Below, piece by piece: positions 8,318 through 17,016 of a DNA stretch of 22,499 nt. The notes under the pieces were generated by a model. It was not told where the DNA came from, searched no databases, and saw only the letters and a list, made by a program, of their open reading frames with translations. The position numbers were made by a program, and so were the translations under genes. The DNA is from Burkholderiales bacterium UBA1834 (GTDB lineage Bacteria; Pseudomonadota; Gammaproteobacteria; Burkholderiales; Burkholderiaceae_C), in NCBI GenBank assembly GCA_002339015.1, contig DDJC01000093.1, positions 985 through 23,483 on the forward strand. Reading direction: 5' to 3'. Numbering within the stretch: position 1 is the first letter of the stretch; every line of letters starts with the position of its first letter.

Positions 8318-9043
8318 TCAGAACAGGTCCACAGAGCCGCCGCCGGTCGAGGCCGGCGTGGTGGCGGCCTTCTGCAGGGCCGCGCGCTCCTGGGCCACCA
8401 GGGCTTCGGGGTTGCTGGGGGCCAGGCGCTTGACCATGGCCTTGCCGCTGTGCGGGAAGAAGCACACCTTGCGAGGGTACACGTCCATCACGTCCTTGGA
8501 GACGATGGGGATGCGCTCCGTTTTCAGGTAATCCATCACGAAGGCGGTGTTGCGCTCGCCCACGTTCAGGCTGTTCATGCCCGACAGCACCGCGCCGCCG
8601 CCAAACACCTTGGCTTCCAGCGACATGCGGTTGGCACCCATCTTCATCAGCTCGTTGATGAGCAATTCCATCGCGTAAGAGCCGTAGCGGCCCGACTCGT
8701 TGCCGCTGCCGCCGCCGTCGGGCAGCATGAAATGGTTCATGCCACCCACATGGGCCTGGCGGTCCCACAGGCACACGGCGATGCACGAGCCCAGCGTTGT
8801 CATGATCAGCAGGTCTTCGTCGAACACGAAATATTCGCCGGGCAGGATCTTCACCGCGTCGGACTGGAAGTGCGCTTCATAGAAGAAGAACGAGGCCTCG
8901 CCGGGCTTGGGCGTGCGCGCCTTCAGGCGGGCCAGGCGGTCGCGCTTGTGCGCGGCGATGGCATTGCCACCCACCGAAGACACGCCGGGATGCAGCCCCG
9001 ACCCACCGTTGCGGGCTGAACTGCTGGAGGATGGGCTGATCAT
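8318..9043 (-). CDS. cheD: Chemoreceptor glutamine deamidase CheD
   Basis: The product has 241 residues. Conserved CheD marks are ILPGEYFVFDEDLLIMTTLG followed by SCIAVCLWD with the catalytic Cys, and GGMNHFMLPDG with the catalytic His, then YAMELLINELMKMGA and AKVFGGGAVL. CheD deamidates selected receptor glutamines, helping to set receptor methylation capacity. The first 45 residues are a Ser/Gly-rich, low-complexity extension and probably disordered. The ATG at 9043 has a GGAG 12 bases upstream. It lies 24 bp after cheR and 18 bp before cheB, so all three are likely one transcript. Confidence 0.95.
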   Translation of the reverse strand: MISPSSSSSARNGGSGLHPGVSSVGGNAIAAHKRDRLARLKARTPKPGEASFFFYEAHFQSDAVKILPGEYFVFDEDLLIMTTLGSCIAVCLWDRQAHVGGMNHFMLPDGGGSGNESGRYGSYAMELLINELMKMGANRMSLEAKVFGGGAVLSGMNSLNVGERNTAFVMDYLKTERIPIVSKDVMDVYPRKVCFFPHSGKAMVKRLAPSNPEALVAQERAALQKAATTPASTGGGSVDLF

Positions 9044-9067
9044 GATGCTGTCGAGCTCCGGCGGGGG

Positions 9068-9925
9068 TTAGACCTTGTCATACACCGTCTTGCCGCGCAG
9101 CTTGAACAAGTCGCGCGAATCGGTGAAGTTTTCAGAGTGGCCCACGAACAGGAGGCCGTGGGGGCGCATCACGCCGTGCATGCGCTCGAGGACCTTGCGT
9201 TGCGTCGCATGGTCGAAATAGATCATCACGTTGCGGCAGAAGATCACGTCGAAGGGCTCGCCCATCGACCAGTGTGTCTGCATCAGATTGAAGGGCTTGA
9301 ACTCGATCATGCGCGCCAGTTCGGGCTTGACGCGGATCTGGCCTTCGTTGCCCCCTTTGCCCTTGAGGAAGAACATGCGCAGGCGCGCTGGCGACAGGCC
9401 TCGCGAATCGGCGTTGTACACGCCTCGCGAGGCCGTTTGCAGCACGTTGGTGTCGATGTCGCTGGCCATGATCTTCACGCTGGCGTGCAGGCCCAGGGTC
9501 TCGGCCACTGTCATGGCGATGGAATAGGGCTCCTCGCCGGTGGAGGCCGCGCAGCACCAGATGCGGATGCTCTTGCCGGTGCCGTGCGCCTTGAGCCAGT
9601 CGGCGAAGGTGTGGAAGTGGTGCTCCTCGCGGAAGAAAGCGGTCAGGTTGGTCGTCAGGCAGTTGACGAACTCCTGCCATTCGCGCTGGGCCGTGTCGCC
9701 CGAGGTCTGCTCCAGCCACTGCAGGTAGCTGTCAAACGATTGGTGCTGGGTGTCCCGCAGGCGGCGCGACAGCCGGCTGTAGACCATGGCCTGCTTGCCT
9801 TCATGCAAATGGATGCCCGCACGTTGGTAGATCAGGGCACGCACCCGGTCGAAATCGCGTGTGCTGAAGCTGAACTCGCGGTCCTGGGCGGCGCCGATCG
9901 GCTCACGTTGCTGGGCGTTCATCAT
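9068..9925 (-). CDS. cheR: Chemotaxis protein methyltransferase CheR
   Basis: From this start the product has 285 residues, the usual CheR length. The N-terminal helical domain (FSTRDFDRVRALIYQRAGIHL, SRLSRRLRDT) is followed by the SAM-binding domain with IWCCAASTGEEPYSIAM and FCRNVMIYFD. CheR methylates chemoreceptor glutamates using S-adenosylmethionine, opposing CheB. The open frame reaches back to 10033, but a sigma-28-like promoter at 9982-10008 lies inside that extension, which argues for a start at 9955 (MLLRRESVP) or 9925/9922 (MMNAQQREP). I chose 9925 because it gives the family-standard N-terminus; 9955 has a GGA 10-13 bases upstream and remains possible. It is the first gene of the operon. 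Confidence 0.95.
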   Translation of the reverse strand: MMNAQQREPIGAAQDREFSFSTRDFDRVRALIYQRAGIHLHEGKQAMVYSRLSRRLRDTQHQSFDSYLQWLEQTSGDTAQREWQEFVNCLTTNLTAFFREEHHFHTFADWLKAHGTGKSIRIWCCAASTGEEPYSIAMTVAETLGLHASVKIMASDIDTNVLQTASRGVYNADSRGLSPARLRMFFLKGKGGNEGQIRVKPELARMIEFKPFNLMQTHWSMGEPFDVIFCRNVMIYFDHATQRKVLERMHGVMRPHGLLFVGHSENFTDSRDLFKLRGKTVYDKV

Positions 9926-9981
9926 GCTGGGAACAGACTCTCTGCGGAGGAGCATGCAGGGCGATTCCTGCACGTGTTCAC

Positions 9982-10008
9982 ATATCGACAAATCGGACGA
10001 ACCCTTGA
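9982..10008 (-). promoter_or_regulatory. Sigma-28 (FliA)-like promoter for cheR-cheD-cheB
   Basis: Read on the minus strand, TCAA is followed by 15 bases and then GTCGATAT. The flagellar sigma-28 consensus is TAAA-N15-GCCGATAA, so this matches 3 of 4 and 6 of 8 positions at the exact spacing. It is 30-60 bases before the likely cheR starts, and chemotaxis genes are classic sigma-28 targets. No experiment supports it here. Confidence 0.5.
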
Positions 10009-10139
10009 GCGCCGTGTGCGATGGTGGCCACATTGCATCAAGAAAGGGGATTTACTCCTTTAATTCACGCCTTGAGTTTTCCGGGCACTGTTAGACTTTC
10101 TTTCATTTTCCGCCCCTCGCCCGGAGCGCCATTGCCTCC

Positions 10140-10940
10140 ATGCCTTCAGTTGTTTCCTCTCCAGCCGATCTGCTCCAGGTTGCCGCGCAGGATCGCGCCC
10201 TGAGGCTTGATCTGGCCCTCAACCTGCTTCAGCAGGCGGGATGGGTGCTTCCTGAAGGCTTGCAGCACAACTCCGTGGAGTGGCTGCAGGCGATCATTGA
10301 TGGCCTGTGCGATGTCTCCAGCCGCGACGCGCTCACCGGGCTGGTCAACCGCCGCCAGTTCGAGGTGGCCATTGGCCGAGAGGTCGACCGCGTGGCCCGC
10401 GCCGGCGAGCCCGCCCTGCTGCTGGTGCTGGACATCGACCACTTCAAGCGGGTCAACGACACCCATGGCCATGCGGCCGGCGATGTCGTGATCCAGAGCG
10501 TGGCGCGAACCCTGCTCGAATGCGTGCGCCCCATGGACACCGTGGCGCGCGTGGGCGGCGAGGAATTCGCCATCATCCTGCCCAATTGCCCCCCCGCCTT
10601 CGGGCAGGCCGTGGCCGAGCGGATCCGCACGAAAGTGGCTGCCCAGCCGGTCGCCCTCATCGGCGGTCAGGCATTGAACATCACTGTCAGCGTTGGCGGC
10701 GCGTTTGCGCCACAGTGGGTACGCTCGTCAGCGGCCTTGTGGACCGAACGGGCCGATCAACAGCTCTACCGCGCCAAGGCCGAAGGGCGCAACCTCACCT
10801 GTCTGGAAATGCCCCCGCTCACCGTCGTCAGCGCCGAAGAAAAAGGCCTGCTGTTCGGCGCATTTGGGCAATCTGACGCACTCTCTGGTGCGCAAGAGGG
10901 CTTAGGTTCGGCCGAAGAACTGCCGAATACCTTTCCATGA
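10140..10940 (+). CDS. Diguanylate cyclase (GGDEF domain)
   Basis: The product has 266 residues. Residues 1-60 form a short helical region without a recognisable sensor domain. The GGDEF domain (about 62-220) begins with SRDALTGLVNRRQFE, holds the metal-binding LDIDHFKRVNDTHGH, and the active-site loop RVGGEEFAIILP. An inhibitory I-site RPMD lies exactly five residues before GGEEF, so product inhibition is expected. The family makes cyclic di-GMP from two GTP. There is no signal peptide or membrane segment, so it is probably cytoplasmic. The C-terminal 35 residues are an unassigned tail. Its stop overlaps the start of the FlhG-like gene in ATGA, suggesting translational coupling. It is divergent from the chemotaxis operon, so a role in the motile-to-sessile switch is a reasonable inference. 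Confidence 0.94.
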   Translation: MPSVVSSPADLLQVAAQDRALRLDLALNLLQQAGWVLPEGLQHNSVEWLQAIIDGLCDVSSRDALTGLVNRRQFEVAIGREVDRVARAGEPALLLVLDIDHFKRVNDTHGHAAGDVVIQSVARTLLECVRPMDTVARVGGEEFAIILPNCPPAFGQAVAERIRTKVAAQPVALIGGQALNITVSVGGAFAPQWVRSSAALWTERADQQLYRAKAEGRNLTCLEMPPLTVVSAEEKGLLFGAFGQSDALSGAQEGLGSAEELPNTFP

Positions 10941-11749
10941 CTGTGACCATGACCGAACCCGAGCTGACTTCCGCCCCGCCGACTGTGCGACTGGCGCGCA
11001 CGCTGGCCGTGACCAGTGGCAAGGGTGGTGTAGGCAAGACCTTCTTCAGTGCGAACCTGGCGGCGGCCCTCAGCAGGCAAGGCCTGAAGGTGCTGGTGCT
11101 GGATGCCGACCTGGGGCTGGCCAACCTGGACGTGGTCCTGAACCTGTATCCCAAGATCACGCTGCATGACGTGTTCACCGGCAAGGCCCAGCTGGAAGAA
11201 GCCATCCTGCCGGCGCCCGGCGGCTTCTCGGTGCTGCTGGCCGGTTCGGGCCTGGTGGAGTATTCCCGCCTGACGCCCGAGGTGCGCGAGCAGCTGATGG
11301 ACATCATCGCCACGGTGTCGCCACGCTTTGATGTGCTGCTGCTGGACACCGGTGCCGGCATTTCCGATGTCGTGCTGTTCGCGCTGTCGCTCGCGCACGA
11401 GATCATCGTGGTCGCCACGCCCGAACCAACGTCCATGACGGATGCCTACGCCACCATCAAGGTGCTGGCCGCTCAGCAAGGCCGCGAGCAATTGCACATG
11501 GTGATCAACCAGGTGGCGCGTCCAGGCGAAGGCCGCACCATCTGCCAGCAGTTGCAGCAGGTGGTCGAGCGCTTCGTGCTGACGCCCTCGGGCACCTCGC
11601 CCAAACTCAACTACATCGGTGACATCCCCCTGGATGTCAGTGTGCGCGGTGCCGTGCAGCGCCGCGCGCTGCTGCTGGAGCTGCATCCCGGGTGTCCCGC
11701 CTCGCAGGGCGTGGTGCAGATCGCGACCAAGCTCAACAGCCGCGGCTGA
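10937..11749 (+). CDS. flhG: MinD/ParA-type ATPase, FlhG/FleN-like
   Basis: The product has 270 residues. It has the deviant Walker A motif SGKGGVGKT near residues 27-35, the strongly FlhG-like VLDADLGLANLDVVLN (A' motif), and a Walker B LLLDTGAG. The family is a membrane-associated dimeric ATPase that limits flagellar number and, in many bacteria, acts with the GTPase FlhF. The N-terminus before the ATPase fold lacks the DQAxxLR-type motif by which FlhG stimulates FlhF, and no flhF or fliA gene is adjacent, which is the usual setting. Instead it overlaps a diguanylate cyclase gene by 4 bp. The ATG at 10937 is preferred for that overlap; ATG 10949 is an alternative. A second, non-flagellar MinD-like role cannot be ruled out. 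Confidence 0.82.
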   Translation: MTVTMTEPELTSAPPTVRLARTLAVTSGKGGVGKTFFSANLAAALSRQGLKVLVLDADLGLANLDVVLNLYPKITLHDVFTGKAQLEEAILPAPGGFSVLLAGSGLVEYSRLTPEVREQLMDIIATVSPRFDVLLLDTGAGISDVVLFALSLAHEIIVVATPEPTSMTDAYATIKVLAAQQGREQLHMVINQVARPGEGRTICQQLQQVVERFVLTPSGTSPKLNYIGDIPLDVSVRGAVQRRALLLELHPGCPASQGVVQIATKLNSRG

Positions 11750-11833
11750 TCACGCTGACGGCCACAGGGCGCTCGTGCGTCCTTGTTCTCAAACGGGTCT
11801 TAGACAGGCGTGCTTGCAGCTACAGTGCAGCCC

Positions 11834-12256
11834 ATGACCTCCCCTGACGACGACACCACCGGCGATGGCCAGCAACCGGCCACCGCCTACGACTGGGTGG
11901 GCGGCGACAGCGCCGTGCGCGCCTTGGTCGACCGCTTCTATGACCTGATGGACCTGGAGCCGGCCTATGCCGAGCTGCGCGCCGCGCACCCGCCGGATCT
12001 GGCTTCGGCCCGCGACAAGCTTTACTGGTTCCTGAGCGGCTGGCTGGGCGGACCCAACCACTACATCGAACGCTTCGGCCACCCGCGGCTGCGGATGCGC
12101 CACATGCCGTTTGCCATCGGCATCCTCGAGCGTGACCAATGGCTGGCCTGCATGGCCCAGGCCATGAAGGAGCTGGCGCTGGATCCGGTGCTTCAGGCGC
12201 GCCTGAGCAAGGCCTTCTTCCAGACGGCCGACTGGATGCGCAACAAGGGTGTCTGA
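11834..12256 (+). CDS. Group II truncated haemoglobin
   Basis: The product has 140 residues. The two-over-two globin pattern is clear: YDWVGGDSAVRALVDRFYDLMD in helices A/B with Tyr at B10, then KLYWFLSGWLGGPNHYIERFG and RMRHMPFAIG with the proximal haem-ligand His (F8), and the G8 Trp in DQWLACM. These are group II (trHbO) features. Such proteins bind oxygen or nitric oxide and are linked to stress or respiration, but the exact role is unclear. I chose the ATG at 11834 (MTSPDDD) over an upstream one at 11810 because the globin fold begins well after it. It stands alone between the FlhG-like gene and the convergent smr gene. Confidence 0.92.
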   Translation: MTSPDDDTTGDGQQPATAYDWVGGDSAVRALVDRFYDLMDLEPAYAELRAAHPPDLASARDKLYWFLSGWLGGPNHYIERFGHPRLRMRHMPFAIGILERDQWLACMAQAMKELALDPVLQARLSKAFFQTADWMRNKGV

Positions 12257-12283
12257 TGGCGCCTGTGAAGGCGGCTTGAGCGC

Positions 12284-12994
12284 TCAGGCTTCCTGGGCGG
12301 CCTGCACGGGCGTGGTGCCCGACTGCAGCAGAACGATCAACGCGCCGGCCCCGCCTTCGTCGCCACGCGCCTGCACGAAGGCCAATACCCGGTCGCTTTG
12401 CACCAGCCAGCGCTTGACCTTGGCCTTGATGACAGGAATGCGGCCAGGCGAGCCGAGCCCTTTGCCGTGCACCACGCGCACGCAGCGCCAGCCGCGCACC
12501 TGCGCATCGCGCAGGAAACGGCCCAGGACCTGGCGGGCTTCTTCGCTGCGCAGACCATGCAGATCGACCTGGCCCTGCAGGGCCCACACGCCGCGACGCA
12601 GCTTGCGCAGCACATCCGGGCCCAGCTCGGGGCGGCGGAAGGCGAGGGATTCATCCGTCTCCAGCAAGGTTTCGACATCGAATTCGTCGGACAGAGACTC
12701 CTGCAGCACGGCCTGCTCATCCTGCTGTCGGTGCTGCGGGATGGGCGCGGGGGGCGTGCGGCGGGCCTCGGCCCGGTTCTTGTCGGGCAGCCGGTGCACG
12801 GTGCCTACGGCCTGCTGGAACATGGCCTGATCCTGCACACGCTGCGCCTGGGCCTTCTCACGCTCGGCGCGCGCGGCCCGCTCGGCCTCGGCCCGTGCCG
12901 CCGCTTCACGCGCGGCCGAACGCAATGCCTTCTTCAAGTCGGCAAAGTCGTTCAGCGTGGTCGGTGATGCGGGCTTGGAACGAGGTGGGCTCAC
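12284..12994 (-). CDS. Smr-domain protein
   Basis: The product has 236 residues. The N-terminal 60 residues are Ala/Arg/Glu-rich and probably a coiled coil (KKALRSAAREAAARAEAERA). The Smr domain occupies about residues 140-225 with VDLHGLRSEEAR, VRVVHGKGLGSPG and AFVQARGDEGGAGALIVLL, which match the family's DLHG, HGKG and GGxGA signatures. Smr domains are nucleases or nucleic-acid binding modules, known from MutS2 and from stand-alone proteins such as YdaL/SmrB; the SmrB type acts in ribosome rescue. Which activity applies here cannot be decided. It starts 21 bp after radC on the same strand and is probably cotranscribed. Confidence 0.93.
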   Translation of the reverse strand: MSPPRSKPASPTTLNDFADLKKALRSAAREAAARAEAERAARAEREKAQAQRVQDQAMFQQAVGTVHRLPDKNRAEARRTPPAPIPQHRQQDEQAVLQESLSDEFDVETLLETDESLAFRRPELGPDVLRKLRRGVWALQGQVDLHGLRSEEARQVLGRFLRDAQVRGWRCVRVVHGKGLGSPGRIPVIKAKVKRWLVQSDRVLAFVQARGDEGGAGALIVLLQSGTTPVQAAQEA

Positions 12995-13015
12995 GGCCCC
13001 AAGCCTACAACACCT

Positions 13016-13684
13016 TCAGAGCAATCCGCGCTCGGCGAACGAAACGACGCCGGTGTGTCCCACCACGAAGTGATCCAGTACACGCACATCCACCAATGAC
13101 AGGCTGCTCTTGAGCGTCTGCGTGAGCAATTCGTCGGCGCGCGAAGGCTCGAGCACGCCCGAGGGGTGGTTGTGCGCGAGGATCACGGCGGCCGCATTGT
13201 GGGCCAGGGCGCGCTTGACCACTTCCCTTGGATAAACGCTTGTTTGATTCAAGGTGCCCCTGAACATCTCCTCGTCGGCCACCAGGCGGTGTTGCGCATC
13301 AAGGAACAGCACGGCGAACACCTCATGGGGCAGGGTGCCGATGCGCCATTGCAGGTAGTCGCGCACCGCCTGTGGCGATTCGAACACGGGGGCCTCACGC
13401 AATTGCCCGTTCAGGCCGCGCCGTGCCATTTCGGCCACGGCCAGCAGCTCGGCACGCTTGGCGGGGCCCAGACCGCGGATGCGGGTCAGGCTGGCCGGCG
13501 GTGCCTGCAGCAGCCCGGCCATGCCGCCCAGATCATCCAGCATGCCCTGGGCCATCTGCAGCACGCCGCGGCCTTGCACGCCGGTGCGCAGCAGCAGGGC
13601 CAGCAGTTCGGCATCGGCCAGCGCCGAGGCACCCATGGACAGCAATTTTTCGCGTGGCCGCATCGCCGCAGGCAGGTCTTTCAT
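13016..13684 (-). CDS. radC: RadC-family JAB/MPN-domain protein
   Basis: The product has 222 residues, the standard RadC length. It opens MKDLPAAMRPREKLLSMGA and has a helix-hairpin-helix-like segment (SLTRIRGLGPAKRAELLA). The C-terminal MPN+ metalloprotease-like fold carries the zinc-ligand motif AHNHPSG, then the Asp in VLDHFVVG. Despite its name, a direct DNA repair role of RadC is disputed, so no function is asserted. It is the first gene of a radC-smr pair and is divergent from fkpB. Confidence 0.96.
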   Translation of the reverse strand: MKDLPAAMRPREKLLSMGASALADAELLALLLRTGVQGRGVLQMAQGMLDDLGGMAGLLQAPPASLTRIRGLGPAKRAELLAVAEMARRGLNGQLREAPVFESPQAVRDYLQWRIGTLPHEVFAVLFLDAQHRLVADEEMFRGTLNQTSVYPREVVKRALAHNAAAVILAHNHPSGVLEPSRADELLTQTLKSSLSLVDVRVLDHFVVGHTGVVSFAERGLL

Positions 13685-13715
13685 GAGGCGGTATCCCTGG
13701 TTGATGATGTAAACC

Positions 13716-13721
13716 TAAAAT
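13716..13721 (+). promoter_or_regulatory. Candidate -10 box for fkpB-ispH
   Basis: TAAAAT lies 56 bp before the fkpB start in the AT-richer gap between the divergent radC and fkpB genes. No matching -35 box is evident. Confidence 0.3.
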
Positions 13722-13776
13722 TGTGCTTTCGCTTTCCTTTTCAGCCCATCCTTCCAAAGGGGGTGGGTGTGCCTTC

Positions 13777-14238
13777 ATGACCACTGCCGTCCCGACCGTC
13801 CAGCCCGGATCCTTCCTGACCCTGCACTACCGTCTGGCCGGTCCCGACGGGGCCGACCTGGTCAACACCTTCAACGACAAGCCCGCGACGCTGTCGCTGG
13901 GTTCCGGTGAGCTCTCGCCTGACCTGGAGGCGCGCCTGATCGGCCTGGCCGAGGGTAGCCGCACCACCATCGAACTGGCCGCTGGCGAAGCTTTCGGCCC
14001 GCGCAACCCCGAGCTGCTGCAGCGTGTGGGCATGGGCCTGATGCGCGAACTGGGTGACCCGGATGAAACCTGGCACGTGGGCGATGTGGTGCAGTTCCCC
14101 ACACCTGATGGCCAGGGCCAGTTCGCCGGCGTGCTGCGCGAGCTGGACCCGGCCGGCGCCTGGGCCCTGTTTGACTTCAACCACCCGCTGGCGGGCCAGA
14201 GCGTCACCTTCGAGGTGCAGCTCATCGGCGTGCTGTGA
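13777..14238 (+). CDS. fkpB: FKBP-type peptidyl-prolyl isomerase, SlpA/FkpB-like
   Basis: From the ATG at 13777 the product has 153 residues, close to E. coli FkpB. The split FKBP domain is visible: SFLTLHYRLAGPDGADLVNTF and LSLGSGELSPDLEARLIGL, then GSRTTIELAAGEAFGPRNPE, an inserted IF-type segment (about residues 70-120), and SVTFEVQLIGVL at the end. The enzyme isomerises prolyl bonds and acts as a chaperone. An upstream in-frame ATG at 13723 would add 18 unrelated residues; the chosen start has AAGGGGG 13 bases upstream. The gene abuts ispH, as in many proteobacteria. Confidence 0.93.
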   Translation: MTTAVPTVQPGSFLTLHYRLAGPDGADLVNTFNDKPATLSLGSGELSPDLEARLIGLAEGSRTTIELAAGEAFGPRNPELLQRVGMGLMRELGDPDETWHVGDVVQFPTPDGQGQFAGVLRELDPAGAWALFDFNHPLAGQSVTFEVQLIGVL

Positions 14239-14249
14239 GCCTGCGCAAC

Positions 14250-15269
14250 ATGACCGAGACGACCACCGCCACCCCAGCGCAGGACACCACGCCGCACCAG
14301 GTGCAAGACGTGCTGCTGGCCGAGCCGCGCGGCTTCTGCGCCGGGGTCGACCGCGCCATCGAGATCGTCGAGCGCGCGCTGGCCCAGTTCGGCGCGCCCA
14401 TCTACGTTCGCCACGAGATCGTGCACAACACCTATGTGGTCAACGACCTCAAGGGCAAGGGCGCCATCTTCATCGAGGATCTGGCCGACGTCCCGCCCGG
14501 CGCCACGCTGATCTTCAGCGCCCACGGCGTGAGCCAGGAGGTGCGCCGCGAGGCTGATCGCCGCGGCTTCCAGGTGTTTGATGCCACCTGCCCGCTGGTC
14601 ACCAAAGTGCATATCGAGGTGGCCAAGCTGCGCCGCGAGGGCTTTGAATTCATCATGATCGGCCACAAGGGCCACCCCGAGGTCGAAGGCACCATGGGAC
14701 AACTGTCGGACGGCATCTACCTGGTCGAAGACGAAGCCGATGTGGCCCGTGTGCAGGTGAGCGATCCGACCAAGCTGGCCGTGGTCACGCAGACCACGCT
14801 GTCGGTCGATGATGCCGCCGCGATCATGGCCGCCATCAAGGCGCGCTTCCCGCAGATCCGCCAGCCCAAGCAGCAGGACATCTGCTACGCCACGCAGAAC
14901 CGCCAGGATGCCGTCAAGCTGATGGCGCCCCAGGTGGACGTGGTCGTGGTGGTGGGCAGCCCGACCAGCTCCAACAGCAACCGTCTGCGCGAGCTGGCCG
15001 AGCGCCTGGGCACGCCGGCCTACATGGTCGATTGCGCCGAGGACCTGCAGGCCGGCTGGTTCGAAGGCCGCCCCCGCGTGGGCCTGACTGCTGGCGCTTC
15101 GGCCCCGGATGTGCTGGTGCAGCGCGTGATCCAGCAGCTCAAGCAACTGGGCGCGGTCTCTGTGCGCCGCATGCAGGGCGTGGAAGAGCACGTGCGCTTC
15201 CCCTTGCCCAAGGGCCTGGGTGGCACCGGCCTGGACCGTCCCCTGCCCACCGAGCGATCCGCCTCCTGA
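14250..15269 (+). CDS. ispH: 4-hydroxy-3-methylbut-2-enyl diphosphate reductase
   Basis: From this start the product has 339 residues. IspH reduces HMBPP to IPP and DMAPP in the last step of the MEP isoprenoid pathway, using an iron-sulfur cluster. The three cluster Cys are present in EPRGFCAGVDRA near residue 30, DATCPLVTKVH near 120 and DICYATQNRQ near 213. Other family motifs are HEIVHN, SAHGVS, HKGHPEVEGT, VTQTTLS and SPTSSNSNRL. A GTG at 14235 overlaps the fkpB stop (GTGA) and would add five residues; I prefer the ATG at 14250, but the overlap makes coupling with fkpB possible. The C-terminal tail after FPLPKGL is longer than in many homologues and looks disordered. Confidence 0.96.
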   Translation: MTETTTATPAQDTTPHQVQDVLLAEPRGFCAGVDRAIEIVERALAQFGAPIYVRHEIVHNTYVVNDLKGKGAIFIEDLADVPPGATLIFSAHGVSQEVRREADRRGFQVFDATCPLVTKVHIEVAKLRREGFEFIMIGHKGHPEVEGTMGQLSDGIYLVEDEADVARVQVSDPTKLAVVTQTTLSVDDAAAIMAAIKARFPQIRQPKQQDICYATQNRQDAVKLMAPQVDVVVVVGSPTSSNSNRLRELAERLGTPAYMVDCAEDLQAGWFEGRPRVGLTAGASAPDVLVQRVIQQLKQLGAVSVRRMQGVEEHVRFPLPKGLGGTGLDRPLPTERSAS

Positions 15270-15350
15270 TCCGGCCCGATCGGCTCATCCCGCGCACCCG
15301 CCGATGAGCACGGGCCGTCGCGGGCGCGCGGCCCCCTGCGGCCCATTCCC

Positions 15351-15356
15351 TACAAT
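15351..15356 (+). promoter_or_regulatory. Candidate -10 box for serS
   Basis: TACAAT lies 28 bp before the serS start codon in the 114 bp gap after ispH. The -35 region is GC-rich and poorly matched. Confidence 0.4.
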
Positions 15357-15383
15357 CGCTGCTCGAACCCAGAGAAACACACC

Positions 15384-16703
<1,320 letters not shown>

Positions 16704-16731
16704 TCGCACCAACGGAGAAACCTGAAAACGC

Positions 16732-16740
16732 TGCTATACT
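16732..16740 (+). promoter_or_regulatory. Extended -10 promoter element for tRNA-Ser
   Basis: TGCTATACT contains TATACT preceded by a TGn extension, 35 bp before the mature tRNA 5' end. An extended -10 can compensate for the lack of a clear -35 box here. Confidence 0.6.
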
Positions 16741-16775
16741 CGCGGGCTACGCCGTTGACCACGGTGCACCGAATT

Positions 16776-16868
<93 letters not shown>

Positions 16869-16883
16869 ATGACGTTTCACAGC

Positions 16884-16900
16884 GTCTCAGTAAGTCTCAG
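16884..16900 (+). repeat. Direct repeat GTCTCAG x2
   Basis: GTCTCAG occurs at 16884-16890 and 16894-16900, a ten-base period, just inside the presumed attL end. Integrase arm-type sites often look like this, but two copies could be chance. Confidence 0.35.
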
Positions 16901-16934
16901 AACCCGCATGGAACCCAGTGTTCATGCGGGTTTT
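16901..16934 (+). terminator. Terminator downstream of tRNA-Ser
   Basis: AACCCGCATG at 16901-16910 pairs perfectly with CATGCGGGTT at 16923-16932 around a 12-base loop, running into TTTT at 16931-16934. It would end the tRNA transcript. Confidence 0.8.
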
Positions 16935-16961
16935 GCGCTTCTGGAGGTGTCACGAGGTTTC

Positions 16962-16990
16962 TTGACAGCCCAATTGGGTGGGGGTACGTT
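16962..16990 (+). promoter_or_regulatory. Candidate promoter for the island integrase
   Basis: TTGACA at 16962-16967 is a perfect -35 box; 17 bases later TACGTT at 16985-16990 is a weak -10. The -10 lies within the first GGGGTACG repeat, so integrase bound to those repeats could repress its own gene. Confidence 0.45.
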
Positions 16991-17000
16991 TAGGGGTACG
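16981..17000 (+). repeat. Direct repeat GGGGTACG x2, candidate integrase arm sites
   Basis: GGGGTACG occurs at 16981-16988 and 16993-17000, a twelve-base period, directly before the integrase start. Similar G-rich repeats near the integrase are common in tRNA-inserted P4-type elements, so these may be arm-type binding sites. This is inferred from position. Confidence 0.45.
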
Positions 17001-17016
17001 GATTCCGGGAGGTTCC

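Noticed and set aside
10026..10036. GG and GC elements before the diguanylate cyclase, resembling a sigma-54 promoter
   Set aside because: The spacing between GG and GC is 7 bases rather than the required 10.
13827..15191. A 454-codon minus-strand frame opposite fkpB-ispH
   Set aside because: Antisense shadow with no recognisable motif; both plus-strand genes are certain.
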